DNA of 29,806 bases. Source: Bin87 sp964347975. GTDB lineage: Bacteria; Chloroflexota; Dehalococcoidia; Lucifugimonadales; UBA3495. The position numbers and the translations under genes are program-made. The notes under the pieces were generated by a model, which searched no databases, was not told the DNA's origin, and saw only the letters and a program-made list of their open reading frames with translations. The stretch lies in the NCBI GenBank assembly GCA_964347975.1, contig CAYGAY010000038.1:1-29806 (forward strand), given 5' to 3'. Of the stretch, positions 8,159 to 15,544 are shown piece after piece (positions within the stretch are counted from its first letter, which is position 1; each line of letters starts with the position of its first letter).

Positions 8159-8212
8159 TTACTCCCGCCAGCGCAGCGTCTCGATCACGCTGACCAAATC
8201 ATCAAGCGGCAT
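8159..8212 (-). pseudogene. Remnant duplicate of the nuclease-like gene start
   Basis: Seventeen codons, MPLDDLVSVIETLRWRE then TAA, preceded by AGGAGC. The first 13 residues closely match MLDDLVSVVETL at the start of the frameshifted nuclease-like gene (7438), and the DNA is near identical over about 30 nt. Homology stops after ETL. It looks like a truncated second copy of that 5' end, so hicAB is bracketed by two directly repeated gene starts. Confidence 0.65.
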
Positions 8213-8237
8213 AGCATTGCTCCTGGTGCGAAACGGT

Positions 8238-8652
8238 TTATTGGATTCCCGTCTCGAGGATAGCGAGGAACCGTGCCGAATTGATTATTTTCGGTCCCCA
8301 TGTGGTTCCCCAATGGCAGGAGATGCCGGCGGTCGCTGGTTACCAGGTAATCAGCGGCAATTTCCACTGTGCACTCCAGGATGCGGTTATCAGCATGGTT
8401 ATGTTCGATAACCGGGTCTTGCCGCTGCGGTTCAACAATGTTCGCCGCAGCGGTCAACAGTGCGATGGCCTGCTCAATTTGCGGCTCGTCCCAGTCGAAC
8501 TTGCGCCTGAGGACTCCGGCAACCTCTTCCAGTATAAATAGGGAGAGGTACAGTCGATACCAGCCGCGTCGCGCCAGTTCCAGGATACGACGCTCGTTGC
8601 CGGAGAAATTCAGGCCGGATATGATGATGTTAGAGTCCAGGACAACTTTCGT
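8238..8652 (-). pseudogene. Decayed PIN-family toxin
   Basis: The frame beginning at 8652 reads TKVVLDSNIIISGL, continues through ILELARRGWYRLYLS and LEEVAGVLRRKF, and reaches DNRILECTVEIAADYLVTSDRRHLLPLG, a typical PIN toxin of the putative toxin component PIN family. Two defects are visible. The expected start codon ATG is ACG at 8652-8650, and no other start is available after the in-frame stop upstream. Near 8297-8306 the frame shifts, so the natural ending (PKIINSARFLAIL, stop at 8238) is in another frame. It overlaps the RHH antitoxin gene by 43 nt. Either error could be an artefact, but two together suggest inactivation. Confidence 0.75.
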
Positions 8653-8906
8653 ACCTGGCGACCCTGAACCTCATCTCGGTACTCAGCTACAGCGTGCTCT
8701 ACGTCCTGAGGGCCGAGTCCGTGCTCGCTAGAGATTAGTTCCCCGTATTGAAGCACTCGCTGCCAGGCCCGTTCCGCAAGGTAAAAACTAATCGCTTCAC
8801 ACAGCAGTTCGTTCCTGCTACGCCCTTCTTCTTGCGTAGCTGCATCCACTTGGTTGGCCAGCTCCGGCGGCAGAGACAGAGTGACGGTTCTGATAGCGTT
8901 GGACAT
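8610..8906 (-). CDS. Ribbon-helix-helix (CopG-type) antitoxin
   Basis: A 98-residue protein with an N-terminal ribbon-helix-helix: the beta strand RTVTLSLPPEL at about 6-16, then helices ANQVDAATQEEGRSRNELLCEAISFYL to about 43. A C-terminal acidic stretch would bind the toxin. AAGGAG lies 7 nt before the ATG. Its 3' end overlaps the decayed PIN toxin gene by 43 nt, so it is the partner antitoxin and the promoter-proximal gene of the array reaching 5490. Confidence 0.85.
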   Translation of the reverse strand: MSNAIRTVTLSLPPELANQVDAATQEEGRSRNELLCEAISFYLAERAWQRVLQYGELISSEHGLGPQDVEHAVAEYRDEVQGRQVRKLSWTLTSSYPA

Positions 8907-8972
8907 ACTGTTGCTCCTTATTGCCGGGCTCCTATTTCGCCAATTGTACAGTAACTATTACACGCAACGTCT

Positions 8973-9000
8973 GCCGGGGCGAATAGTTATTCGCCCCGGC
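8973..9000 (-). terminator. Strong hairpin downstream of acs, possible terminator
   Basis: GCCGGGGCGAATA at 8973-8985 and TATTCGCCCCGGC at 8988-9000 form a perfect 13-bp inverted repeat with a 2-nt centre. It starts 18 bases after the acs stop in the acs direction and precedes the RHH antitoxin promoter region. No U tract follows on either strand, so it may block, stabilise or insulate rather than terminate intrinsically. Confidence 0.5.
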
Positions 9001-9017
9001 CCTTGCTGATATATTCG

Positions 9018-10922
9018 TTACTCCTCCAGCGTAGTAATATCCCCCGGGTCCAGCCCCAGCTCCTGCGCCTTCAGCAGGCGACGCATAATCTTGCCGGAGC
9101 GCGTCTTGGGCAGCGTGGGCGTGAACTCGATTTCCGCCGGCACCGCAATCGGCCCCAGTTCTCGCCGCACGTGCCGCTGCAACTCGTTAATCATCCGGTC
9201 GGAGCCTTCGCTGCCCATGCGCAGGGTCACGAACCCTTTGATTACCTCGCCGCGCAGCTCATCGGGCTTGCCGATTACCGCCGCCTCCGCCACCTCCGGG
9301 TGCGACACCAGCGCGCTCTCTACTTCGGCGGAACCGATGCGATGCCCGGCCACGTTGAGCACGTCGTCCGCCCGGCCCACCACCATGTAGTAGCCGTCGG
9401 CGTCGCGCAGGGCCACGTCGCCGGAGGAGTACACGCCGGGCACCTGGTTCCAGGTGTCGGCATATCGGTCGGGGTCGCCCCAAACCGTGCGGGAGAAGTG
9501 GGGGAAGGGCCGCCGGATCACCAGGAAACCGCCCCTGTCCGGTTCCTCGATAGGCTGACCCTCCCGGTCCACTATATCCATCACCGCGCCGGGCAGCGGC
9601 TTGCCCACCCGTCCGGGGCGGGAGGCCATGGTCGCTGTCGTGCCCAGGCACGGGCCGCCGGTCTCGGTCTGCCACCAGTTATCCACCATATGCGCCCACT
9701 CGCCGCCGCCGCAGATATGCTCGTAGGCCCAGCGCAGCGCCTCCGGATTCAGCGGCTCGCCGGCGCAGGTCAGAAACCGCAGCGAGCGCAGATTATACCG
9801 GCTGGCCGGTTCCTCGCCGTAGCGCATCAGCATCCGCACCGCCGTAGGCGCGGTGAAAATCACGTTGACGCCATACTTCTCGATCACCTCATAGAACACT
9901 GCGTTGTGCGGGAAGTCCGGCGCGCCCTCCCGGAACACCGTGGTCGCCCCGGCCACCAGCGGCGCATAGACGATGTAGCTATGGCCCACCACCCAGCCGA
10001 TGTCGGACATGCACCAGAACACGTCGTTGTCCTTCACGTCCCAGAAATTCTTGAAGTGGTAGTGGGTGCCCACCATATAGCCGCCGTGGACGTGCACCAC
10101 GCCCTTGGGCTTGCCGGTGGTGCCGCTGGTGTAGAGGATGTACAGGGGATCCTCGGCGTCCATCACTTCGGCGGGGCAGTCGATGGAACTGGTTGCCAGC
10201 AGCTCGTCGAAATCCACTTCGTTGGCCCGCAGGTCTTCGCGGTCGATTTCCCGCCGCCAGACCACCACATGGGTCAGGCTGTCGCAGCCCTCCACCGCCT
10301 CGTCGGCGATGCCCTTCAGGTCAACGCGGTTGCCCCGGCGATACCCGTAGTCGCCGGTAATCAGAACTTTCGCCGCCGCGTCCTGGATGCGGTCCCGCAG
10401 GGAGCCGACGCTGAACCCGGCATAGACCACGCTGTGGATGGCCCCGATGCGGGCGCAGGCCAGCATACTGATGGCCCCCTCCGGCGTCAGCGGCATATAG
10501 ATGACTACCCGGTCGCCCTTGCCCACGCCCAGGGATTTGAGGCCGTTGGCGAAGCGGTTCACCTGCTGCGCCAGGCGGGCATAGGTATAGACCTGCTCGG
10601 CGCCGTCCTCGCCCAGCCAGATCAGCGCCGCCTTGTTGCGCCGCTCGGTGGTCAGGTGCCGATCCAGCGCGTTGTAAGCGATGTTGGTCTGCCCGCCCAC
10701 GAACCAGCGGAAGTTGGGATATTCCCACTGGAACACATCGTCCCAACGACGGAACCAGTGCAGTTCCTCGGCAGCCTCGGCCCAGAACCCTTCCGGGTCG
10801 GCGATGGAGCGTTGATAAACGGCGTCGTAGTCGTCCAGCGTCGCCTGTCCCGAAACGTGAGGCGGCGGCGGTATCTCGCCGGCTTCCTGCAAAAGATGGT
10901 CAATCTGTCCCTGCTGAACCAT
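9018..10922 (-). CDS. acs: Acetyl-coenzyme A synthetase (AMP-forming)
   Basis: The enzyme activates acetate with ATP and CoA to acetyl-CoA through an acetyl-adenylate. The 634-residue protein shows the adenylate-forming P-loop YTSGTTGKPKG at 264-274, the acetate-pocket motif VDNWWQTETGG at about 413-423, SSGDVALRDADGYYMVVGRADD, and the C-terminal catalytic lysine in PKTRSGKIMRR. The Trp in WWQTETGG is the residue that limits the pocket to acetate in Acs. The ATG at 10922 has GAGGTG 7 nt upstream, and TACAAT on the - strand at 10969-10964 is a candidate -10. It is monocistronic, with a hairpin after it at 8973-9000. The antisense strand is open for 646 codons, but this is a codon-bias shadow. 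Confidence 0.96.
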   Translation of the reverse strand: MVQQGQIDHLLQEAGEIPPPPHVSGQATLDDYDAVYQRSIADPEGFWAEAAEELHWFRRWDDVFQWEYPNFRWFVGGQTNIAYNALDRHLTTERRNKAALIWLGEDGAEQVYTYARLAQQVNRFANGLKSLGVGKGDRVVIYMPLTPEGAISMLACARIGAIHSVVYAGFSVGSLRDRIQDAAAKVLITGDYGYRRGNRVDLKGIADEAVEGCDSLTHVVVWRREIDREDLRANEVDFDELLATSSIDCPAEVMDAEDPLYILYTSGTTGKPKGVVHVHGGYMVGTHYHFKNFWDVKDNDVFWCMSDIGWVVGHSYIVYAPLVAGATTVFREGAPDFPHNAVFYEVIEKYGVNVIFTAPTAVRMLMRYGEEPASRYNLRSLRFLTCAGEPLNPEALRWAYEHICGGGEWAHMVDNWWQTETGGPCLGTTATMASRPGRVGKPLPGAVMDIVDREGQPIEEPDRGGFLVIRRPFPHFSRTVWGDPDRYADTWNQVPGVYSSGDVALRDADGYYMVVGRADDVLNVAGHRIGSAEVESALVSHPEVAEAAVIGKPDELRGEVIKGFVTLRMGSEGSDRMINELQRHVRRELGPIAVPAEIEFTPTLPKTRSGKIMRRLLKAQELGLDPGDITTLEE

Positions 10923-11019
10923 AAAAGCGCACCTCGCAATTAGGATTATGCGGTCTGTCGTTCATTGTACCGGGAATGACCAGGTAACGTTCCATTTTAG
11001 ATGGTCTGCCTTCACGTAA

Positions 11020-11040
11020 GGGCGGGTTTCAAACCCGCCC
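11020..11040. repeat. Perfect 10-bp palindromic hairpin
   Basis: GGGCGGGTTT at 11020-11029 and AAACCCGCCC at 11031-11040 flank a single C. This type of G/C-rich palindrome is commonly dispersed in bacterial genomes. It lies between the start of acs and the repeat element at 11152 and could act as a bidirectional hairpin. Confidence 0.55.
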
Positions 11041-11151
11041 GCACGCCGCGAAATTACCGGAATCCTGCCCTACTTGAGTTGCAACGCTACCGAAAGGCAA
11101 GTGGGCATTGGGGAAAGCGCAGAATCGGATATGATGGGCGTTGTGGCTTTC

Positions 11152-11308
11152 CTCTCACGCGTACCCGCTTTGTCATTGCGACCCCGTACTTGATACGGGG
11201 GTGGCAATCTCGTCGCCGGAGCAAACATCGCTCACCCAACGGGACTGCCCGATTTGTCAAAGATCGGGCCAGGCTCCTCGCAATGACAAAGGGGGTACGC
11301 ATGAGACC
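11152..11308. repeat. MITE-like element with 28-30 bp inverted ends
   Basis: The left end, reading ACGCGTACCCGCTTTGTCAT, recurs inverted at the right end (ATGACAAAGGGGGTACGCAT). Both ends include the segment TTTGTCATTGCGA. Inside are two palindromes, ACCCCGTACTTGATACGGGG at 11181-11200 and a GCCCGAT/ATCGGGC pair at 11247-11269. The element has no coding capacity. Partial copies are at 12279-12345 and 18735-18800. It fills most of the 445-base gap between acs and the ArsR-type gene. Confidence 0.7.
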
Positions 11309-11318
11309 CCTTGCCCGG

Positions 11319-11348
11319 TTGACAAGCTCACCCCCATTCAATTACCTT
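11319..11348 (+). promoter_or_regulatory. Candidate promoter of the ArsR-AHSA1 locus
   Basis: TTGACA at 11319-11324 is a perfect -35 box, followed after 18 nt by a weak -10, TACCTT at 11343-11348. It lies 20 nt before the ATG at 11368 and directly beyond the repeat element. The partial repeat copy near 12316 also has TTGACC at the equivalent position, so the sequence may belong to the element. Confidence 0.4.
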
Positions 11349-11367
11349 TTACCTGACGGTTAATTAT

Positions 11368-12207
11368 ATGCCGAATTCAACCCTTGACCGGACTTTCTCT
11401 GCCCTGTCCGACCCGACCCGGCGCGCGATGCTGGAACGGCTGGCCCGCGGCGCGGCTACCGTTACGGAATTGGCCGCGCCCTTCTCCATCTCCCTGCCGG
11501 CCATCTCCAAGCACCTGCGCGTGCTGGAGCGGGCCGGGCTGGTGCGACAGCAAAAGGACGGCCGCGTCCGCCGCTGCCACCTGGTCGCTGCCCCCATGCG
11601 GCAAGCGTCCGATTGGGTCGCTCAGTACGCCCCTTCTGGGAAGGACAGCTCGACGCCCTCGCCGATTACCTCGAAAATACTGCCCCGCAATCCAACCACT
11701 CCAGCTTGCATGAGGATAGCGCCGATGGTACATCCGGCGGCTGAATCCGATTATCGGCTCATCATCTCCCAAACCATCAGAGCCTCCCGAGAGCGCATTT
11801 TTCAGGCGTGGACCGACCCCGTCCACCTGCTCCACTGGTGGGGCGCCCACGAGGGCTGGACGACCCCATTCGCGGAGGTTGACCTGTGCGTCGGCGGCCA
11901 CTACCGCCTGGGTATGCAGGACCCGGAGCAGGAACACCCCTACGTGGTGGGCGGCGTTTACCGCGAGGTGTCTCCTCCCGAACGACTGGTGTTCACCTGG
12001 GTTTGGGAAAGAAGGCCCACCGACACCCCGGGCTGGATACCCTCGGAGACCGTCGTGACTCTGGAGTTCTTTGACCGCCAGGGCGCAACCGAAGTACTGC
12101 TTACCCACGAACGATTCCCCGACGAGAACATGAGGGACCAGCATAACGACGGTTGGCAGGGTTGTCTTGACCGGCTGAAGCAACACCTCGCTGCGGCTGC
12201 GGTCTGA
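11368..12207 (+). CDS. ArsR-family regulator apparently fused to an AHSA1/SRPBCC protein
   Basis: The 279-residue frame combines two proteins normally encoded as an operon. Residues 1-85 are an ArsR-type winged helix (SALSDPTRRAMLERLARG, then SLPAISKHLRVLERAGLV as the recognition helix). Residues 120-279 are an AHSA1-like START/SRPBCC ligand-binding fold (FQAWTDPVHLLHWWG, then LTHERFPDENMRDQHNDGW). The linker 90-119 resembles neither family. In the +1 frame it reads YRPFWEGQLDALADYLE, the standard ArsR C-terminus, ending at a TGA at 11742-11744. One lost base near 11628 would create the fusion. The original second start is probably ATG 11725, overlapping the first gene by 20 nt. Such pairs typically regulate stress or small-molecule responses; no ligand is identifiable. 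Confidence 0.8.
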   Translation: MPNSTLDRTFSALSDPTRRAMLERLARGAATVTELAAPFSISLPAISKHLRVLERAGLVRQQKDGRVRRCHLVAAPMRQASDWVAQYAPSGKDSSTPSPITSKILPRNPTTPACMRIAPMVHPAAESDYRLIISQTIRASRERIFQAWTDPVHLLHWWGAHEGWTTPFAEVDLCVGGHYRLGMQDPEQEHPYVVGGVYREVSPPERLVFTWVWERRPTDTPGWIPSETVVTLEFFDRQGATEVLLTHERFPDENMRDQHNDGWQGCLDRLKQHLAAAAV

Positions 12208-12662
12208 AAACTTACGGGCACAGCCCAAAATCACACATCATCCCAGGAGGGACAAACGCGGCATGGCAAAGGCTATCTAATGACAAAGTGGGTACGCATG
12301 AGGACATCCTCCCTCTTGACCACCTCGTACTAGAACATATATCCTAATCACTGCCAGGGCAAAACAGCTGTTGCATCCCATCCCCAGGAAGGCGGGATTT
12401 CACTTCGACAGCCAACCACCGTCAGTTTCCAAATCGCAACCGGTCGCAGCCGGGCAAAGTTCTGTTAGACCTGACCGCCTCACCATGGTTGCCCACTGGA
12501 CCACCGGGACTGTCCGTGCCCGCGCGCCGGGACGCCCAACGGCATCCTGAGTACACGAAAAAGTAGGGAAAATAGTTGCGTACCCCCGGCCGTATGCTGA
12601 CAATGCAGTGAAATCCTGCCTTATCAGTCCAAACTGCAAAGGAGCCAATCCACCCACCCAAA
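12208..12662. other. Gene-free stretch before the dioxygenase
   Basis: No credible coding region lies between the ArsR-AHSA1 stop and the dioxygenase promoter. The open frames here are short or are antisense run-ons of the dioxygenase gene. The stretch contains only the partial repeat at 12279-12345. Nothing else was recognised. Confidence 0.6.
12279..12345 (+). repeat. Partial copy of the MITE-like element, right end
   Basis: AATGACAAAGTGGGTACGCA at 12279-12298 and the following TGAGGA match the right end of the element at 11152-11308 with few changes. The similarity continues to TTGACC at 12316-12321, 18 nt before TATCCT at 12340-12345. The aligned position of the full copy carries TTGACA. 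The left half is missing. Confidence 0.6.
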
Positions 12663-12692
12663 TTGACAGCTCTCCACGTCTGTACCTACAAT
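12663..12692 (+). promoter_or_regulatory. Sigma70-like promoter of the dioxygenase operon
   Basis: TTGACA at 12663-12668, an 18-nt spacer and TACAAT at 12687-12692 make a near-consensus promoter. It stands about 52 bases before the ATG at 12745, giving a leader of roughly 45 nt. Confidence 0.6.
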
Positions 12693-12744
12693 CCCAGCAA
12701 CTCAAATCTATAACGCTCGGGTTCCGGCTCGACGGGAGGACAAC

Positions 12745-13716
12745 ATGGCTGAATTGCTGGGGCTGGGATGTTCCCACGGCCCAATTATTCTGACTCCGCC
12801 CGAGGCATGGTCCCGGGGCCGGGAGCGCATTTTCGCCCGTGTGCCGGGCTACCAACCGCCGGCCGCCCTGCTGGAAGAACTGGGTGATGACAACGGCCTG
12901 AGCCGGGACATCAGCGACCAGCAGAAGGTCATCGAGTCTTTTGAAATCATGCGCGACCGCCTCCACCAATGGGAACCGGACGTCCTCATGGTCATCGGCG
13001 ACGACCAGGCGGAGAACTTCCTCCAGGACAACCTGCCCCCCTTCTGCCTGTACACCGGCGCCCAGGTGGACGGCTACCCCTTCCAGCGCCCGGCGGCCCG
13101 CACCAACCTGTGGAACGCCGAGCCGGAGACCAAATTCACCTTCCAATGCCCCAAGGAGTTCTCCCGGGAGATGCGCAACTTCCTGATCCGGGACGGGTTC
13201 GACATGGCTTCCTCTAGCGCTCTCAAGGGCTGGGATTGGGGCCTGGCCCACGCCATCATCAACCCCCTGGTCTTCCTGGATCCCCAGGGCAGGTTCCCGC
13301 TGCTCCCCCTGTTCGTCAACTGCTACGGCGAAGAGGCCGGCCCCGACTACCCGCCCCGGCCCACGCCCAAACGATGCTACCAGCTGGGCCAGGGCATCCG
13401 CCGCTTCCTTGACACCCGGGACGAGCGCGTCGCCGTGGTAGCCTCCTCCAGCTGGTCCCACAGCTTCCTCGCCCACAAGTTCCAGTGCCGCGCCATCGAC
13501 ATTGAGACCGACCGGCGCAACCTGGAACTGGTGCGGACGGGCCAGGGCAGCAAGCTGGCCGAACTCACGCCGGAGGAAATACAGGATTCGGGAGACCACG
13601 AAATCCTCAACTGGATCATCGCCCTGGGCATCCTCGGCGACGTTCCGGCCGAAATCGTGGATGTCCGCGAATCCCACACCCAGCTCGCCTACCGCGTCGC
13701 CGCCATCTGGGGCTGA
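12745..13716 (+). CDS. LigB-like class III extradiol ring-cleavage dioxygenase
   Basis: The 323-residue protein fits the LigB superfamily of non-haem Fe(II) extradiol dioxygenases, which open catechol-type rings. Visible family features are the N-terminal GLGCSHGP with H11 as a probable iron ligand, VLMVIGDDQAENF at about 91-103, the central VVASSSWSHSF with a conserved His, and GDHEILNWIIALG near the end. In many LigB proteins a His stands where this one has Q in GDDQ, so the substrate class and even catalysis are uncertain. A short Cys-rich gene follows 23 nt downstream and may be co-transcribed. Aromatic-compound breakdown is plausible, but no other pathway gene is present. Confidence 0.82.
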   Translation: MAELLGLGCSHGPIILTPPEAWSRGRERIFARVPGYQPPAALLEELGDDNGLSRDISDQQKVIESFEIMRDRLHQWEPDVLMVIGDDQAENFLQDNLPPFCLYTGAQVDGYPFQRPAARTNLWNAEPETKFTFQCPKEFSREMRNFLIRDGFDMASSSALKGWDWGLAHAIINPLVFLDPQGRFPLLPLFVNCYGEEAGPDYPPRPTPKRCYQLGQGIRRFLDTRDERVAVVASSSWSHSFLAHKFQCRAIDIETDRRNLELVRTGQGSKLAELTPEEIQDSGDHEILNWIIALGILGDVPAEIVDVRESHTQLAYRVAAIWG

Positions 13717-13739
13717 CCCGGAAAAGAAGGTATCGGATC

Positions 13740-14003
13740 ATGGTCACAGTACTGGAGCCGCGAACCCAGGCCGGGAGCGGCACGGGCCATCGCAGCTGCG
13801 ACGGCTGTCCCCGTTGCCAACGCCCCGACAGCGGGATGTGCAACATACCCCATCCAAAATTCGCCAACCGGCACCCGGTCTGCAAGGTCTGCGGCCATTG
13901 CGTCCTGCGCGGCCAGCATCAGGACGACGCCTCCGACCTCGACGACCACCCCGGCTTCACCCCCGGCGGTCCGGGGTCAGCGGGAAAACCCAGCCTCAAC
14001 TGA
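13740..14003 (+). CDS. Small Cys/His-rich protein of unknown function
   Basis: The 87-residue product has seven cysteines in two clusters, C20-x2-C23-x2-C26 with C34, and C48-x2-C51-x2-C54, plus several histidines (H17, H38, H45, H53, H60). This pattern suggests zinc or iron-sulfur binding, but I recognise no family. AAGAAGG at 13724-13730 lies 9 nt before the ATG. It follows the dioxygenase closely on the same strand, so a role in metal supply, electron transfer or regulation for that enzyme is possible but unproven. The 127 nt to lysA hold nothing recognisable. Confidence 0.6.
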   Translation: MVTVLEPRTQAGSGTGHRSCDGCPRCQRPDSGMCNIPHPKFANRHPVCKVCGHCVLRGQHQDDASDLDDHPGFTPGGPGSAGKPSLN

Positions 14004-14130
14004 ACGGCGTTCCGCGCCGCCGGTTGAGCAATTGGGACAGGTCCGCCATCACGGGGTGACTCGATGATGCAGCCATTTCATTTCCGGCTCATTTCGCTGC
14101 CGTTTCCAATCCCCACTCCCGGAGCTTTCC

Positions 14131-15444
14131 ATGCTGCCGTCCTACCTCACCCACGTTTTCCCCGACACTGCCGACACCAACGCCGCCGGCCACCTCACCC
14201 TCGGCGGCTGCGACACCCTGGCCCTAGCGGAGCAGTACGGCACGCCCCTCTACGTCCTTGACGAGGCCACCCTGCGCTCCCGCTGCCGCCAGTTCGCCGG
14301 CGCTTTCGCTGGGCGCTACCCCAACTCCCAGGCCGTGTATGCCTCCAAAGCCTACATCAACCCCGCGCTGGCCCGCATCTTCGCCGAGGAGGGCCTGGGC
14401 CTGGACGTGGTATCCGGCGGCGAACTGGCTGTCGCCGTGGCCGGCGATATGCCCCTGGGCAAGGTGTATTTTCACGGCAACAACAAGACGCCGGCCGAGC
14501 TGGCGGAAGCCGTGGCCGCCGGCATCGGGCGCATCGTGGTGGACAGTTTCCACGAGCTTGACCTGCTGGAACAAATCTGCGCCGAGGCCGGCAGGACGCA
14601 GGATATTCTGGTGCGCGTCTCCCCCGGCATCGACCCTCACACTCACGCTTACACCACCACCGGCATCATCGACTCCAAGTTCGGCTTTTCCATCCAGACC
14701 GGCGACGCTGAGCGCGCCATCATCCAGGCCATTGCCGCGCCGCACCTGAACCTGCTGGGGCTGCATTTCCATCTGGGTTCACCCATCTTTGAGCTGGAGC
14801 CGTACCAGGCCGCCACCGACCTGGTACTGCGCTTCGCCGCCGGCCTGCGGGAGCAGGGCCTCAACCTGCAAGAGTTCAGTCCCGGCGGTGGGTTCGCCAT
14901 CGCCTACACCCGCCACGACCAGCCGCCGGCCCCCGGCGACTACGCCGACGCCATCGTCGGCGCGCTGACCGCCGCCTGCGACGAATTGGGCATGGAACAA
15001 CCCAGCCTGGTCGTCGAACCGGGCCGTTCCATCATCGGGCCGGCCGGCGTGGCCCTGTACCGCATCGGCGCCATCAAGGACATTCCCGGCATCCGCACTT
15101 ACGTCAGCGTGGACGGCGGCATGGGCGACAACATCCGTCCCGCCCTGTACCAGGCATCCTACGAGGTACTGTCGGCCAACCGTCCCGCCGCCGAACCCGA
15201 CGCCACCGTGACCATCGCCGGCAAGTATTGCGAATCGGGCGACGTGCTGGCTTCCGACATCCTGCTGCCCGCGCCAGCGGCCGGCGACGTCATCGCCATA
15301 CCGGCGGCGGGCGCCTACTGCCCGTCCATGGCCAGCAACTACAACCTCAACCCGCGCCCGCCCATCGTACTGGTCAACAACGGCGAGAGCCGCCTCATCC
15401 GCCGCCGCGAATCCTACGCCGACATGATGCTGTGCGACCTGTAG
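14131..15444 (+). CDS. lysA: Diaminopimelate decarboxylase
   Basis: The PLP enzyme converts meso-diaminopimelate to L-lysine, the last step of lysine synthesis. The 437-residue protein has the fold III alanine-racemase-like barrel. K73 in VYASKAY is the PLP lysine. GLHFHLGSPI (about 211-220) and SPGGGFAIAY bind phosphate and substrate, and KYCESGDVLA carries the active-site Cys from the partner subunit. YADMMLCDL closes the protein. GGAG lies 7 nt before the ATG at 14131. Its TAG stop is part of a 14-bp tandem repeat. It is probably transcribed alone. Confidence 0.95.
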   Translation: MLPSYLTHVFPDTADTNAAGHLTLGGCDTLALAEQYGTPLYVLDEATLRSRCRQFAGAFAGRYPNSQAVYASKAYINPALARIFAEEGLGLDVVSGGELAVAVAGDMPLGKVYFHGNNKTPAELAEAVAAGIGRIVVDSFHELDLLEQICAEAGRTQDILVRVSPGIDPHTHAYTTTGIIDSKFGFSIQTGDAERAIIQAIAAPHLNLLGLHFHLGSPIFELEPYQAATDLVLRFAAGLREQGLNLQEFSPGGGFAIAYTRHDQPPAPGDYADAIVGALTAACDELGMEQPSLVVEPGRSIIGPAGVALYRIGAIKDIPGIRTYVSVDGGMGDNIRPALYQASYEVLSANRPAAEPDATVTIAGKYCESGDVLASDILLPAPAAGDVIAIPAAGAYCPSMASNYNLNPRPPIVLVNNGESRLIRRRESYADMMLCDL

Positions 15445-15483
15445 AGTGTATCGGCTAGAGTGTATCGGCTAGAGTGTATCGGC
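15442..15483 (+). repeat. Three perfect 14-bp tandem repeats
   Basis: TAGAGTGTATCGGC occurs three times without interruption at 15442-15455, 15456-15469 and 15470-15483. The first copy begins with the lysA stop codon TAG, so the array starts exactly at the end of the gene. It resembles a short variable tandem repeat; no function is evident. Confidence 0.9.
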
Positions 15484-15544
15484 GTGTCTGTTCGCAGGTA
15501 ATCTGTTGAAACTGGAATCGCGCAGCAGCCCGGATCAGGCACTG

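Noticed and set aside
9003..10943. A 646-codon open frame on the + strand across acs
   Set aside because: It mirrors the well-supported acetyl-CoA synthetase gene, shows no family motif and has the His/Arg/Gly-rich composition of antisense high-GC frames.
12400..13677. A 425-codon open frame on the - strand across the dioxygenase
   Set aside because: It is antisense to the LigB-like gene and its extension into the 12208-12744 gap shows no recognisable protein features.
15442..15483. Possible CRISPR array at the lysA end
   Set aside because: The three 14-bp units are directly adjacent with no spacers, so it is a plain tandem repeat.
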